Shown piece after piece: positions 8,269-18,595 of a stretch of DNA of 64,000 nucleotides. The notes beneath the pieces were generated by a model. It did no database searches. It had not been told where the DNA came from and worked only from the letters and a program-made list of their open reading frames with translations. Position 1 is the stretch's first letter. Each line of letters opens with the position of its first letter. Source of the stretch: DAHUYF01 sp035945115 (GTDB lineage Bacteria; Pseudomonadota; Alphaproteobacteria; ATCC43930; CGMCC-115725); assembly GCA_035945115.1 (NCBI GenBank), contig DASZAN010000058.1, positions 1 through 64,000 of the forward strand, given 5' to 3'. Position numbers and translations under genes: made by a program.

Positions 8269-8386
8269 GCTTCGCCTCCCTGTCGGGGATTTTCTCGCCC
8301 CGTTCGCGGCCATTGTCGCCGAAGCCGGTGGCCGCGGCAATTTGTGGGTTGCCCACGCCTCGGCCCACTTCGTGTGGGAAAGAAGG

Positions 8387-8489
8387 AAAGGATCACAGGG
8401 CGGCGGTGAGGCAGTGAGAAGAATCTCGGCCGCGAAGCGCGCCATGACCTTTTTCTCCCTGTCTCATTGCCTCCCTGTGATCCTTTTTT
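8387..8489. repeat. Imperfect palindrome upstream of recA
   Basis: The left arm 8387-8423 and right arm 8451-8489 pair imperfectly, with a perfect outer block (AAAGGATCACAGGG with CCCTGTGATCCTTT). It belongs to the same family as 2016-2159 and 5884-5920. It lies in the 450-base gap between the divergent substrate-binding protein and recA, upstream of the recA promoter. Confidence 0.55.
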
Positions 8490-8605
8490 CAATGCCGAAG
8501 TAACGGCTGTTAACCTTTGGCTGTGAGCAACGGTCAGCGCGAGCGCCCCGATGTTAGTCTTTGAAAAGAAAGGAGAAGTTGCGTCGGACGCGAGCCGTGA
8601 CACCG

Positions 8606-8648
8606 GAACGAAAAAAGAACTTGCCACAGTGAACAAATCGCGTACAAT
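8606..8648 (+). promoter_or_regulatory. recA promoter with LexA (SOS) box
   Basis: GAAC-N7-GAAC at 8606-8620 is the reverse complement of GTTC-N7-GTTC, the alphaproteobacterial LexA operator. It directly abuts a -35 element TTGCCA (8621-8626), which is followed after 16 bases by a -10 element TACAAT (8643-8648). LexA bound here would block the promoter. Confidence 0.85.
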
Positions 8649-8718
8649 CTCTCGCCTCGGGTCGGAAGAGCAGTCGATTGCAACCGCTCAGGCCCTATGG
8701 AATAAGAGGAGTGCGGTG

Positions 8719-9789
<1,071 letters not shown>

Positions 9790-9835
9790 GTCCCCCGGGT
9801 TCGTTCACTCCCCCAATCCGACGAAACGAACCCAA

Positions 9836-9872
9836 TCGGCGCCGGCGCTCCCCCCGCCGGCGCCGAGCTTTT
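9836..9872 (+). terminator. recA terminator
   Basis: A perfect 12-bp GC-rich stem (9836-9847 with 9855-9866) has a 7-base C-rich loop and is followed by GCTTTTCTGTT. A second, weaker hairpin (9797-9805 with 9825-9833) lies just upstream, closer to the recA stop. Confidence 0.85.
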
Positions 9873-9907
9873 CTGTTGAAGTAACTGAGCCCGTGTTTTC
9901 TCCATCC

Positions 9908-9924
9908 GTTACGCTTGACGTAAC
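9908..9924 (+). promoter_or_regulatory. Palindromic operator candidate for the toxin-antitoxin pair
   Basis: GTTACG-CTTGA-CGTAAC has perfect 6-bp arms and lies 18 bases before the toxin start codon. HigA-type antitoxins usually repress their own operon through such a palindrome. The sequence also contains TTGACG, a possible -35 element. Confidence 0.5.
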
Positions 9925-9941
9925 ACCAGCGTGGCGGTACC

Positions 9942-10223
9942 ATGGCGATCTGGAGCTTCAGGGATCAGGACACGCGTGCGTTTTACGAAGGCAAACGCGT
10001 GAAGCGATTCCAGTCCTTCCGGGCGCAAGCGGAACGACGCCTCCAGATGCTCGATTCGGCGACGGCGCTTGCTGATCTCGCCGCGATCCCAGGCAATCGC
10101 CTGGAAAGGCTGCGCGGCGACCGGCAGGGCCAATACAGCATTCGCATCAACGATCAGTGGCGGATTTGCTTCAAATGGGAAAATGAATGGCCTTCGGATG
10201 TAGAGATTGTCGATTATCACTGA
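9942..10223 (+). CDS. higB: RelE/HigB-family toxin
   Basis: The 93-residue protein reads as a HigB-type mRNA interferase of the RelE superfamily: an N-terminal RDQDTRAFYEGKRV segment, LAAIPGNRLERLRGDRQGQYSIRINDQWRICFKW through the core strands (split by position), and a short C-terminal strand ending VEIVDYH. Such toxins cut mRNA on the ribosome. The toxin gene comes first and the antitoxin follows 25 bases downstream, the order typical of higBA and opposite to relBE. The pair lies between recA and alaS, which are otherwise close neighbours in many alphaproteobacteria, so it looks like an insertion. Confidence 0.88.
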   Translation: MAIWSFRDQDTRAFYEGKRVKRFQSFRAQAERRLQMLDSATALADLAAIPGNRLERLRGDRQGQYSIRINDQWRICFKWENEWPSDVEIVDYH

Positions 10224-10248
10224 GCATTTCTTGATCGTGAGCGGTTCG

Positions 10249-10548
10249 ATGACGGCTAATGGAATGAGACCAGTTCATCCCGGCGAGATTCTCCGATTGG
10301 ACGTACTCGATGAGCTCGGCCTTTCGGCTCGAGCGCTGGCGAAGGCTCTCGGAGTACCTCCGAATCGGATTACGGGCATTTTGAACCGCGAGCGCGCGAT
10401 CACGGCCGACACGGCGCTACGGCTTGCGCGTTATCTCGGCACAGCGCCGGAGTTCTGGCTCAATCTCCAAGCCGCATACGATCTGCGCATCGCCAAGGAA
10501 CAGGTGGGCAGGACGATTACGAAACGAGTGCGGCCGCGGGCGGCGTGA
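10249..10548 (+). CDS. higA: HigA-family antitoxin (XRE helix-turn-helix)
   Basis: The protein carries the HigA signature RPVHPGEILRLDVLDELGLS followed by a helix-turn-helix (ARALAKALGVPPNRITGIL) and the family ending TALRLARYLGTAPEFWLNLQ. It should bind HigB and repress the operon, perhaps at the 9908 palindrome. The frame is open from 10207, overlapping the toxin end, but the ATG at 10249 (or 10264, just before RPVHPGE) fits the family start better. It is about 99 residues. Confidence 0.87.
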   Translation: MTANGMRPVHPGEILRLDVLDELGLSARALAKALGVPPNRITGILNRERAITADTALRLARYLGTAPEFWLNLQAAYDLRIAKEQVGRTITKRVRPRAA

Positions 10549-10693
10549 AAACGAACGAGCCCAGCGTTCCCGCGAGGGCTGGCGCTTCGCCGGCCCTGAA
10601 CTTGCCCAACCTGGACACCTTCCGATCGCTCAGGCTAAAAGCGGCTCGCGCCTCCGCCTTGGCCACGGCCGCCGCAACGCCCAGATAAGGCTC

Positions 10694-13372
<2,679 letters not shown>

Positions 13373-13408
13373 AGGGACGGGTCGGATCGGCGCTTTGTAA
13401 ACGCCTCG

Positions 13409-13416
13409 TTAACCAT
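13409..13416 (+). promoter_or_regulatory. CtrA half-site TTAACCAT
   Basis: TTAACCAT, the CtrA half-site motif described in Caulobacter, occurs 61 bases before the DUF1150 start, with another TTAA 11 bases further on (13424-13429 region). The spacing is not the full TTAA-N7-TTAA site, so this is only suggestive. Confidence 0.35.
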
Positions 13417-13476
13417 ATTGCCATTAATCTTTTCCTCGGCGGCGGAGGTCCCATGCCCGCGGCCAAGGAGGACACG

Positions 13477-13692
13477 ATGCTGGGTCCATCCAAAAGCAAG
13501 CAACTTTCCGAAGAAGATTTCGCCGCCTACGGCTGCAGCCAGCTCGCCTATGTCAAGCGCATCGATGCCGACGGCATCGTCGCCTATGCCGCGCACGCCG
13601 CCGACGGCAGCTACCTTTCGCATTTCGCCGATTACGCCGACGCTTGCTTCGCGCTGCGCCAGCACGACCTCGACCCGCTCAGTTTGCACTGA
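13477..13692 (+). CDS. DUF1150-family small protein
   Basis: The 71-residue protein has the DUF1150 pattern: SQLAYVKRIDADGIVAYAAH, then HAADGSYLSHF, and the typical ending ALRQHDLDPLSLH. The family is confined mainly to alphaproteobacteria and its function is unknown; in many genomes it neighbours the small heat-shock gene hspQ/ibp, not seen here. The ATG at 13477 follows AAGGAGG at good spacing; an upstream ATG at 13453 also has GGAGG. It lies in the gap after alaS and may have its own promoter with the TTAACCAT motif. Confidence 0.85.
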   Translation: MLGPSKSKQLSEEDFAAYGCSQLAYVKRIDADGIVAYAAHAADGSYLSHFADYADACFALRQHDLDPLSLH

Positions 13693-13721
13693 GCATCGGG
13701 CTGACGCGACTTCGTCGCGCG

Positions 13722-13803
13722 CCCCACCTCACCCCGACCCTCTCCGCCCCCCGGGGCGGAGAGGGAGGGGCCCGCCGCGGAGCGGTGGGAGGGTGAGGTG
13801 GGG
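13722..13803. repeat. Nested palindrome, REP-like, between convergent genes
   Basis: A perfect outer stem (CCCCACCTCACCC, 13722-13734, with 13791-13803) encloses a perfect inner hairpin (13738-13750 with 13753-13765). A closely related copy, sharing the CCCCACCTCACCC block and the CTCTCCGCCCC hairpin, is at 49495-49536. It sits between DUF1150 and icd and can act as a bidirectional terminator. Confidence 0.75.
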
Positions 13804-13832
13804 GTCACCTCGATCTCCCTCTACCCCACTGC

Positions 13833-15047
13833 TTACGCCATCGCGTTCTTCAGCCCCTCGTCGAGCTTGTCGAGGAACTTGGTCGTGGTGAGCCAGGGCT
13901 GGTCGGGGCTGATGAGGATGGCGAGGTCCTTGGTCATGAAGCCCGCTTCGACCGTGTCGATGCAGACCCGCTCCAAGGTACGGGCAAAGCGCGTGACCTC
14001 GGGCGTGTTGTCGAACTCGCCGCGATAACCCAAGCCGCGTGTCCACGCGAAGATCGACGCGATCGGGTTGGTGGAGGTTTCCTTGCCCTGCTGGTGCAGA
14101 CGATAGTGCCGCGTCACCGTGCCGTGCGCCGCCTCGGCCTCGACCGTTTTGCCGTCGGGCGTCAGCAGCACGGAGGTCATGAGGCCCAATGAGCCGAAAC
14201 CTTGCGCCACCACGTCCGACTGCACGTCGCCGTCGTAATTCTTGCAGGCCCAGACGAAGTTGCCGCTCCATTTGAGCGCCGCCGCGACCATGTCGTCGAT
14301 GAGGCGATGCTCGTAGGTGAGATTTTTCGCTTTGAACTTGGCGGCGAATTCCTTGTCGAACACCTCCTGGAAGAGATCCTTGAAGCGCCCGTCATAGGCC
14401 TTGAGGATGGTGTTCTTGGTGGAGAGATAGACGGGCCAGCCGCGCGAGAGCCCGTAGTTGAAGCAGGCGCGGGCGAACCCCGTGATTGACTCGTCGAGAT
14501 TGTACATGCTCATGGCGACGCCGCCGCCCGGGAAGTCGAAGACGTCGTAGCTCAAGGGCCTGCCGCCGTCCTTGGGCGTGAAGGTCATGGTGAGCTTGCC
14601 CGCACCCGGCACCTTGAAGTCGGTGGCGCGATATTGGTCGCCATAGGCGTGGCGGCCGATGACGATGGGCGCGGTCCAGCCCGGGACGAGACGCGGCACG
14701 TTCTGGCACACGATGGGCTCGCGGAAGATGGTGCCGCCCAGGATGTTGCGGATCGTGCCGTTGGGCGATTTCCACATCTGCTTCAAGCCGAACTCTTTCA
14801 CCCGCGCCTCGTCGGGCGTGATCGTCGCGCATTTGACGCCGACGCCGTACTTCGCGATCTCCTTTGCCGCGTCGATCGTCACCTGGTCGTTGGTGGCGTC
14901 GCGATGCTCGATGCCCAGATCGAAATATTTCAGCTCGATATCGAGATAAGGCAGGATCAGTTTGTCCTTGATGAATTGCCAGATAATGCGCGTCATCTCG
15001 TCGCCGTCGAGCTCGACGACGGGAGTCTTCACCTTAATTTTCTTCAT
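13833..15047 (-). CDS. icd: NADP-dependent isocitrate dehydrogenase, homodimeric type
   Basis: The 404-residue protein starts MKKIKVKTPVVELDGDEMTR, the signature of the eukaryotic-like subfamily used by alphaproteobacteria rather than the E. coli type. It contains SPNGTIRNILGGTIFREPI for isocitrate binding, YDGDVQSDVVAQGFGSLGLM with the metal Asp residues, and AAHGTVTRHYR near the cofactor. It converts isocitrate to 2-oxoglutarate in the TCA cycle and makes NADPH. GAGGAAG precedes the start. The gene is convergent with DUF1150 across a nested palindrome. Confidence 0.97.
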   Translation of the reverse strand: MKKIKVKTPVVELDGDEMTRIIWQFIKDKLILPYLDIELKYFDLGIEHRDATNDQVTIDAAKEIAKYGVGVKCATITPDEARVKEFGLKQMWKSPNGTIRNILGGTIFREPIVCQNVPRLVPGWTAPIVIGRHAYGDQYRATDFKVPGAGKLTMTFTPKDGGRPLSYDVFDFPGGGVAMSMYNLDESITGFARACFNYGLSRGWPVYLSTKNTILKAYDGRFKDLFQEVFDKEFAAKFKAKNLTYEHRLIDDMVAAALKWSGNFVWACKNYDGDVQSDVVAQGFGSLGLMTSVLLTPDGKTVEAEAAHGTVTRHYRLHQQGKETSTNPIASIFAWTRGLGYRGEFDNTPEVTRFARTLERVCIDTVEAGFMTKDLAILISPDQPWLTTTKFLDKLDEGLKNAMA

Positions 15048-15117
15048 GGATTGTCGCTTCCTCTAGGGCGGGGCGGCGGGACCATAGCATGCGAGGAGAG
15101 GGGCGCAAGCAAACGCG

Positions 15118-15702
15118 TCAGACAAGCGCGCTGTCGCCGGCGTGGCGCGAGGGCGGGAGTGCCGCGATCACGGGAAGCACATCCTCGACGCAAGTCGCCA
15201 CGTGGAAGTATTGGCGTGTGGCGGGCGTGGTGAATCCGGCGGCGATGGCGTGGTCGACAAGCGCCGTGAAAGGCGCCCAGTATCCCGCGATGTCGACGAT
15301 GACGAGCGGCTTGTCGTGAAGGCCGAGCTGCCTCCAGGTCATGATCTCGATCGTCTCGTCGAGTGTGCCGAGCCCGCCCGGCAATGTCACGAAGGCGTCG
15401 GCGAGCTCGAACATTCGTTGCTTGCGCTCATGCATGCTGGCGACGACGATGAGCTCGCTCAGGCCGCCATGCCCCACCTCCCGCTCATAGAGATGGCTCG
15501 GGATGATGCCGGTGACGCGGCCGCCGGCGGCGAGCGCCGCATCGGCAAGGAGACCCATGAGGCCAACCCGGCCGCCGCCATAAACGATCTCGACCTCCGC
15601 CTCCGCCGCGAGCCGGCCGAGCGTCGTTGCTGCATCGCGGTAGCGCGTATCGACGCGCGAGGATGAGGCGCAATAGACGCAGAGTCGCCTTAGGGTTGCC
15701 AC
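15118..15702 (-). CDS. LOG-family protein (cytokinin riboside 5'-monophosphate phosphoribohydrolase type)
   Basis: The 194-residue protein has the lysine-decarboxylase-like Rossmann fold of the TIGR00730/LOG family. It carries GGGRVGLMG for nucleotide binding, the catalytic ASMHERKQ segment (89-95) and PGGLGTLDE (108-116), with the Arg/Glu pair needed for N-ribosyl bond cleavage of nucleoside monophosphates. In bacteria these enzymes act on AMP-like nucleotides; a cytokinin role is not implied without plant contact. It is often misnamed lysine decarboxylase. It follows icd on the other side of a 70-base gap and has no obvious partner. Confidence 0.9.
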   Translation of the reverse strand: MATLRRLCVYCASSSRVDTRYRDAATTLGRLAAEAEVEIVYGGGRVGLMGLLADAALAAGGRVTGIIPSHLYEREVGHGGLSELIVVASMHERKQRMFELADAFVTLPGGLGTLDETIEIMTWRQLGLHDKPLVIVDIAGYWAPFTALVDHAIAAGFTTPATRQYFHVATCVEDVLPVIAALPPSRHAGDSALV

Positions 15703-15815
15703 GGTTTCGCTTCCAAATGAGTCGTCGCCAAGATTTCACTCGCCGTGAGGGCCGCGCTACAATGACGTTTTGAGCGGCAGGGGCCAAGGCCCGGCCGCGG
15801 GAGAAGCATGGGTCA

Positions 15816-16787
15816 ATGCGGCGCACCCTCTTTGCCGGCCTGGCGGTGCTCGTGGTGGCGGTCCTCGCCGGGCTCGCTGCTTGGCGCCTGAGCACGCCCC
15901 CGTCCGCACCCTCGCCCCGTGCGAGCGGGCCGCCGCCCACCGTCGTCCAAAGCCCGCGTAGTGGGCCGGCAGCGCCGAGCTTCGATATCGTCCGCGTAAC
16001 GCCCCAGGGCGAAGCGGTGATTGCCGGTCGCGCCGAGCCCGGGGCCGAGGTGATCGTCCGCGACGGGGTTCGTGAGCTGGGGCGCGTCAAAGCCAATCAG
16101 AACGGGGAATGGGTGCTGCTGCCGACCGAGCCGCTGGCGCCGGGTCCGCACGAATTGAGCCTCGACGCCCGTGCGCCGGGTGCATCCGCGCGCTCCTCCG
16201 AAGGCGTCGTGGCGCTGCTCATCCCGGAGCGAAAGCCGCCGCCAGGTGCCGCGCCGACGTCGCAATCTCCCTCCGACAGCGTTGCCGTGCTGGTGCCGCG
16301 ACAAGGCTCTGGTCCGGCTCGCGCCTTGCAGGTCCCCCGCGGAAAGAGCGCCAAGCTCACGCTCGATGTCATCGAATATGACGGCTCTGGGAAGGTTCAG
16401 CTTCTGGGGCGGAGCGAGCCGGGTGCGCGCATCGACGCTGCGCTCGACCAGAAGCCCGCGGGAAGCGCCAAGACGGAAGCGGGCGGCGGCTGGGGCCTCG
16501 TCCTCGACGGCAACCTCGCAATCGGCCGGTATGGCTTGCGACTCAGGGCAACGGGCGAGAGCGGTCAGAGATTGGGTGAGCTCTCCCTCAGCTTCGCGCG
16601 GGTGGCGCCGCCCGAGGGCGCCGTCGCCGTCGACATTCAGCCCGGCAACAATCTCTGGCGCATCGCCCAACACTCCTATGGCGACGGCCTCCGCTACACC
16701 GAGATTTATCGCGCGAACCAGCCGCAAATCCGCGACCCCAACCTGATCTACCCCGGCCAGATCTTCGCCGTGCCGCAGGCTCGTTAG
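15816..16787 (+). CDS. LysM-domain envelope protein
   Basis: One N-terminal hydrophobic segment (LFAGLAVLVVAVLAGLAAW) anchors or exports the protein. A Pro-rich linker follows, then two bacterial Ig-like/SpoIID-like segments (VRVTPQGEAVIAGRAEPGAEV; VQLLGRSEPGARIDAALDQ) and a C-terminal LysM domain (about residues 272-322: IQPGNNLWRIAQHSYGDGLR...IYPGQIFAVP). This architecture, sometimes fused Ig plus LysM, is common in alphaproteobacteria and binds peptidoglycan from the periplasmic side. Length is 323 residues. It is convergent with the next gene at 3 bases. Confidence 0.88.
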   Translation: MRRTLFAGLAVLVVAVLAGLAAWRLSTPPSAPSPRASGPPPTVVQSPRSGPAAPSFDIVRVTPQGEAVIAGRAEPGAEVIVRDGVRELGRVKANQNGEWVLLPTEPLAPGPHELSLDARAPGASARSSEGVVALLIPERKPPPGAAPTSQSPSDSVAVLVPRQGSGPARALQVPRGKSAKLTLDVIEYDGSGKVQLLGRSEPGARIDAALDQKPAGSAKTEAGGGWGLVLDGNLAIGRYGLRLRATGESGQRLGELSLSFARVAPPEGAVAVDIQPGNNLWRIAQHSYGDGLRYTEIYRANQPQIRDPNLIYPGQIFAVPQAR

Positions 16788-16790
16788 TCG

Positions 16791-17291
16791 TCAGGGCTCG
16801 CCGGCGACGGTCGTGATGAGGTCGATGTAGGGGCGGCTCTGCAGCAGCAAGGTGGCGGTGCCGGCGATGATCGCGGTCGGCGTCAGCGCCGTGCCGAGAT
16901 CGATCTCGCCGCTGGCGCGGATGGTCTGCGCCGGCGTCAAGTCCCAGCGCAGTCCCGAGAAGAGCTCGGCGGCGGCGAGAACCTTCCGCAAGCGCCGGCG
17001 GCGCGCGGGGTTCTCGATGCTGAAGGGAAGCGTGCCGAGATCGCCGGTGAGGCTCAGGATCGGGCGATTCTGCCGCCGCTCGGCCCGCGCTTCGAATGGC
17101 ACCTCGCGGAAGCAGAAGCGGAACCGCAACACGCCCGACGGACGCGCCGGCGGCAAATCGGCGTCTTCGCCCTCGACGCGATCGATCTCGATCGGCCCGG
17201 CGAGGCGTCCGAGCGCGGCGAGCACGCCTCCATGCGAGGCCGCGTCGGCATGGCTGGCATCGGCAAACAGGTGTGAGGCGGTTGCAGTCAT
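16791..17291 (-). CDS. Conserved hypothetical protein
   Basis: The 166-residue soluble protein has no signal peptide or helix I would call transmembrane. It shows a beta-rich middle (VLRFRFCFREVPFEARAERR, LSLTGDLGTLPFSIENPARR) and a conserved-looking C-terminus (SGEIDLGTALTPTAIIAG, YIDLITTVAG). It is roughly reminiscent of small CesT/YbjN-like alpha-beta proteins, but I do not recognise the family. A CtrA-like TTAA-N7-TTAT motif lies 26 bases upstream of its start. The coding bias matches its neighbours, so the ORF is probably real. Confidence 0.65.
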   Translation of the reverse strand: MTATASHLFADASHADAASHGGVLAALGRLAGPIEIDRVEGEDADLPPARPSGVLRFRFCFREVPFEARAERRQNRPILSLTGDLGTLPFSIENPARRRRLRKVLAAAELFSGLRWDLTPAQTIRASGEIDLGTALTPTAIIAGTATLLLQSRPYIDLITTVAGEP

Positions 17292-17316
17292 TCGCGGGAC
17301 TTTGCCGCGAATATCC

Positions 17317-17331
17317 TTAACAAGCGGTTAT
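17317..17331. promoter_or_regulatory. CtrA-like box TTAA-N7-TTAT
   Basis: TTAA (17317-17320), seven bases, then TTAT (17328-17331) differs from the CtrA consensus TTAA-N7-TTAA by one base. It lies just upstream of the hypothetical gene on the minus strand. Confidence 0.35.
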
Positions 17332-17348
17332 GTTGCGGCGCGTCATAA

Positions 17349-17625
17349 ATGGAACGGCGCCGCGCCCGGCTCGTTGTTCCTCCGCGGAAGTTCGGAACGG
17401 CGGAGGGCCACCTCGTCGGCATGGTGACGCGGAGCGACATCGAACGGGCACGATCGGGCGCCGATCCGCTCAGGCACAGACGCGAGTGACGACGGCGCAA
17501 GCCCTGAGCCTCGCCATCATCGCCGGGATGCTCGTGCTGTTCCACCGCCGGCTGCTCGCCACCGCCCGTGCCTGGTGGAGCTGCTGGGCGCGCCGCTTAT
17601 TGCGCTGGTCTGGCCCCTCCACTGA
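17349..17625 (+). pseudogene. Ghost of a CBS-domain gene and an SLC13-type permease gene
   Basis: Frame one, 17349-17489, encodes only the last part of a CBS domain (EGHLVGMVTRSDIERARS) and stops at a TGA that overlaps a GTG in the classic GTGA coupling. From that GTG (17486) the reading is TTAQALSLAIIAGMLVLF, like the first helix of SLC13/DASS permeases. A second frame nearby ends ELLGAPLIALVWPLH (stop 17623-17625), like their C-terminus. About 1.2 kb of permease between the two ends is missing and the CBS part has lost its 5' half. Neither should make a working product. Confidence 0.45.
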
Positions 17626-17752
17626 GACCCGCTCTGAGGGTGGTGGCGAACAATTTGGAATAATTGCGGTTTGCGCGTGTTAATGAATTAGGAAACACAG
17701 GTTGCTCCGGGTTCGACGCCGCGGGGGTGGCCAAGTCAGTGTGGGTGGAACC

Positions 17753-18127
17753 ATGTCGAAACCGAAGCGAGGAAAATCGACTGCCATCACGGATCGTCAC
17801 GTCGGGGCGCGCATCCGCGAGCGTCGCATCATGCTGGGACTGACCCAGCAGCAGCTCGCGGAGCTCATCGGCGTGACCTATCAGCAGGCGCATAAGTACG
17901 AGCGCGGCGTCAACCGCGTCTCGGCCGGCCGCCTCTTCCAAATCGCCAAAGTGTTGAGCGTCCCCATGAGCTATTTCTACGAGGGCGTGGGCGATGAGGA
18001 ACCGAAGCCGATCACCTCGCGTGAACGGATGGTGCTGGAGATCGCCCGGAACTTCACCGGCATCACCAACGAGCGCCATCAGGAAGCGCTGAGCCAGCTG
18101 GCGCGCGCCTTGGCGGAGGCCGGCTGA
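17753..18127 (+). CDS. XRE-family transcriptional regulator
   Basis: The 124-residue protein has an N-terminal helix-turn-helix: HVGARIRERRIMLGLTQQQL, then GVTYQQAHKYERGVNRVSAG. The ending FYEGV...RERMVLEIARNF is typical of the short alphaproteobacterial XRE/SinR-like regulators that are usually chromosomal and conserved. The ATG at 17753 was preferred to the earlier in-frame start because the residues before it are unlike protein and GGTGG precedes it. It is convergent with DUF1491 at 3 bases. Its target is unknown. Confidence 0.9.
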   Translation: MSKPKRGKSTAITDRHVGARIRERRIMLGLTQQQLAELIGVTYQQAHKYERGVNRVSAGRLFQIAKVLSVPMSYFYEGVGDEEPKPITSRERMVLEIARNFTGITNERHQEALSQLARALAEAG

Positions 18128-18130
18128 GCC

Positions 18131-18466
18131 CTAGAGAATGCGCCCGCTGAAGATCGGGCGACCCTCGGGATCTTCGATCTCGACGACCCAGAGATCGGGG
18201 TCGCGCTGCACCTGCCGCGCGATATAGGCGTCGGCCGCCGCCTCATCGACGGGCGATTCGCCGGTCGCGCGCAGCCAGGCGAGATCGCCGAGCGCGGTTC
18301 GCGTTTGCGCTAGCACGGTGAATCTTTGCGCGCGCTGGTTGAGCTTGATGAGGATGGTGCCGGCGTCCTCGTCGCCGCGCCGCGCCACGACGATGGGGAT
18401 CGCCAGCATCGAGCAGCGCCGCACCGCGGCCATCACTTGCACGCTGGTCTTAAGCCGCGGTTCCAC
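18131..18466 (-). CDS. DUF1491-family protein
   Basis: The 111-residue protein matches the DUF1491 layout: LKTSVQVMAAVRRCSM at the start, VVARRGDEDAGTILIKLN in the middle, WLRATGESPVDEAAADAYIARQ, and VQRDPDLWVVEIEDPEGRP at the end. The family is almost restricted to alphaproteobacteria and has no known function. It lies divergent from the acyl-CoA dehydrogenase. Confidence 0.88.
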   Translation of the reverse strand: MEPRLKTSVQVMAAVRRCSMLAIPIVVARRGDEDAGTILIKLNQRAQRFTVLAQTRTALGDLAWLRATGESPVDEAAADAYIARQVQRDPDLWVVEIEDPEGRPIFSGRIL

Positions 18467-18595
18467 GCCGATTCCGTCTCCTCATCGCGCACGCTCCAGG
18501 ATATGACCGATGGCGCCGCCTCGATCAACGCGCGGTGCGTCCTCGCCATAACGGCGCCCTCGCGCTAAACGGTGTCATCTGGGAGACTCCGCCTC

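Noticed and set aside
9915..9943. Promoter TTGACG-N17-TACCAT for the toxin gene
   Set aside because: The -10 would overlap the start codon and place the transcript start inside the gene.
15118..15702. Lysine decarboxylase
   Set aside because: The PGGLGTLDE and MHERK motifs identify a LOG-type phosphoribohydrolase; the decarboxylase name is a known mislabel.
17690..17752. CtrA site before the XRE gene (TTAATGAATTAG)
   Set aside because: Half-sites are four bases apart, not seven, and the second differs from TTAA.
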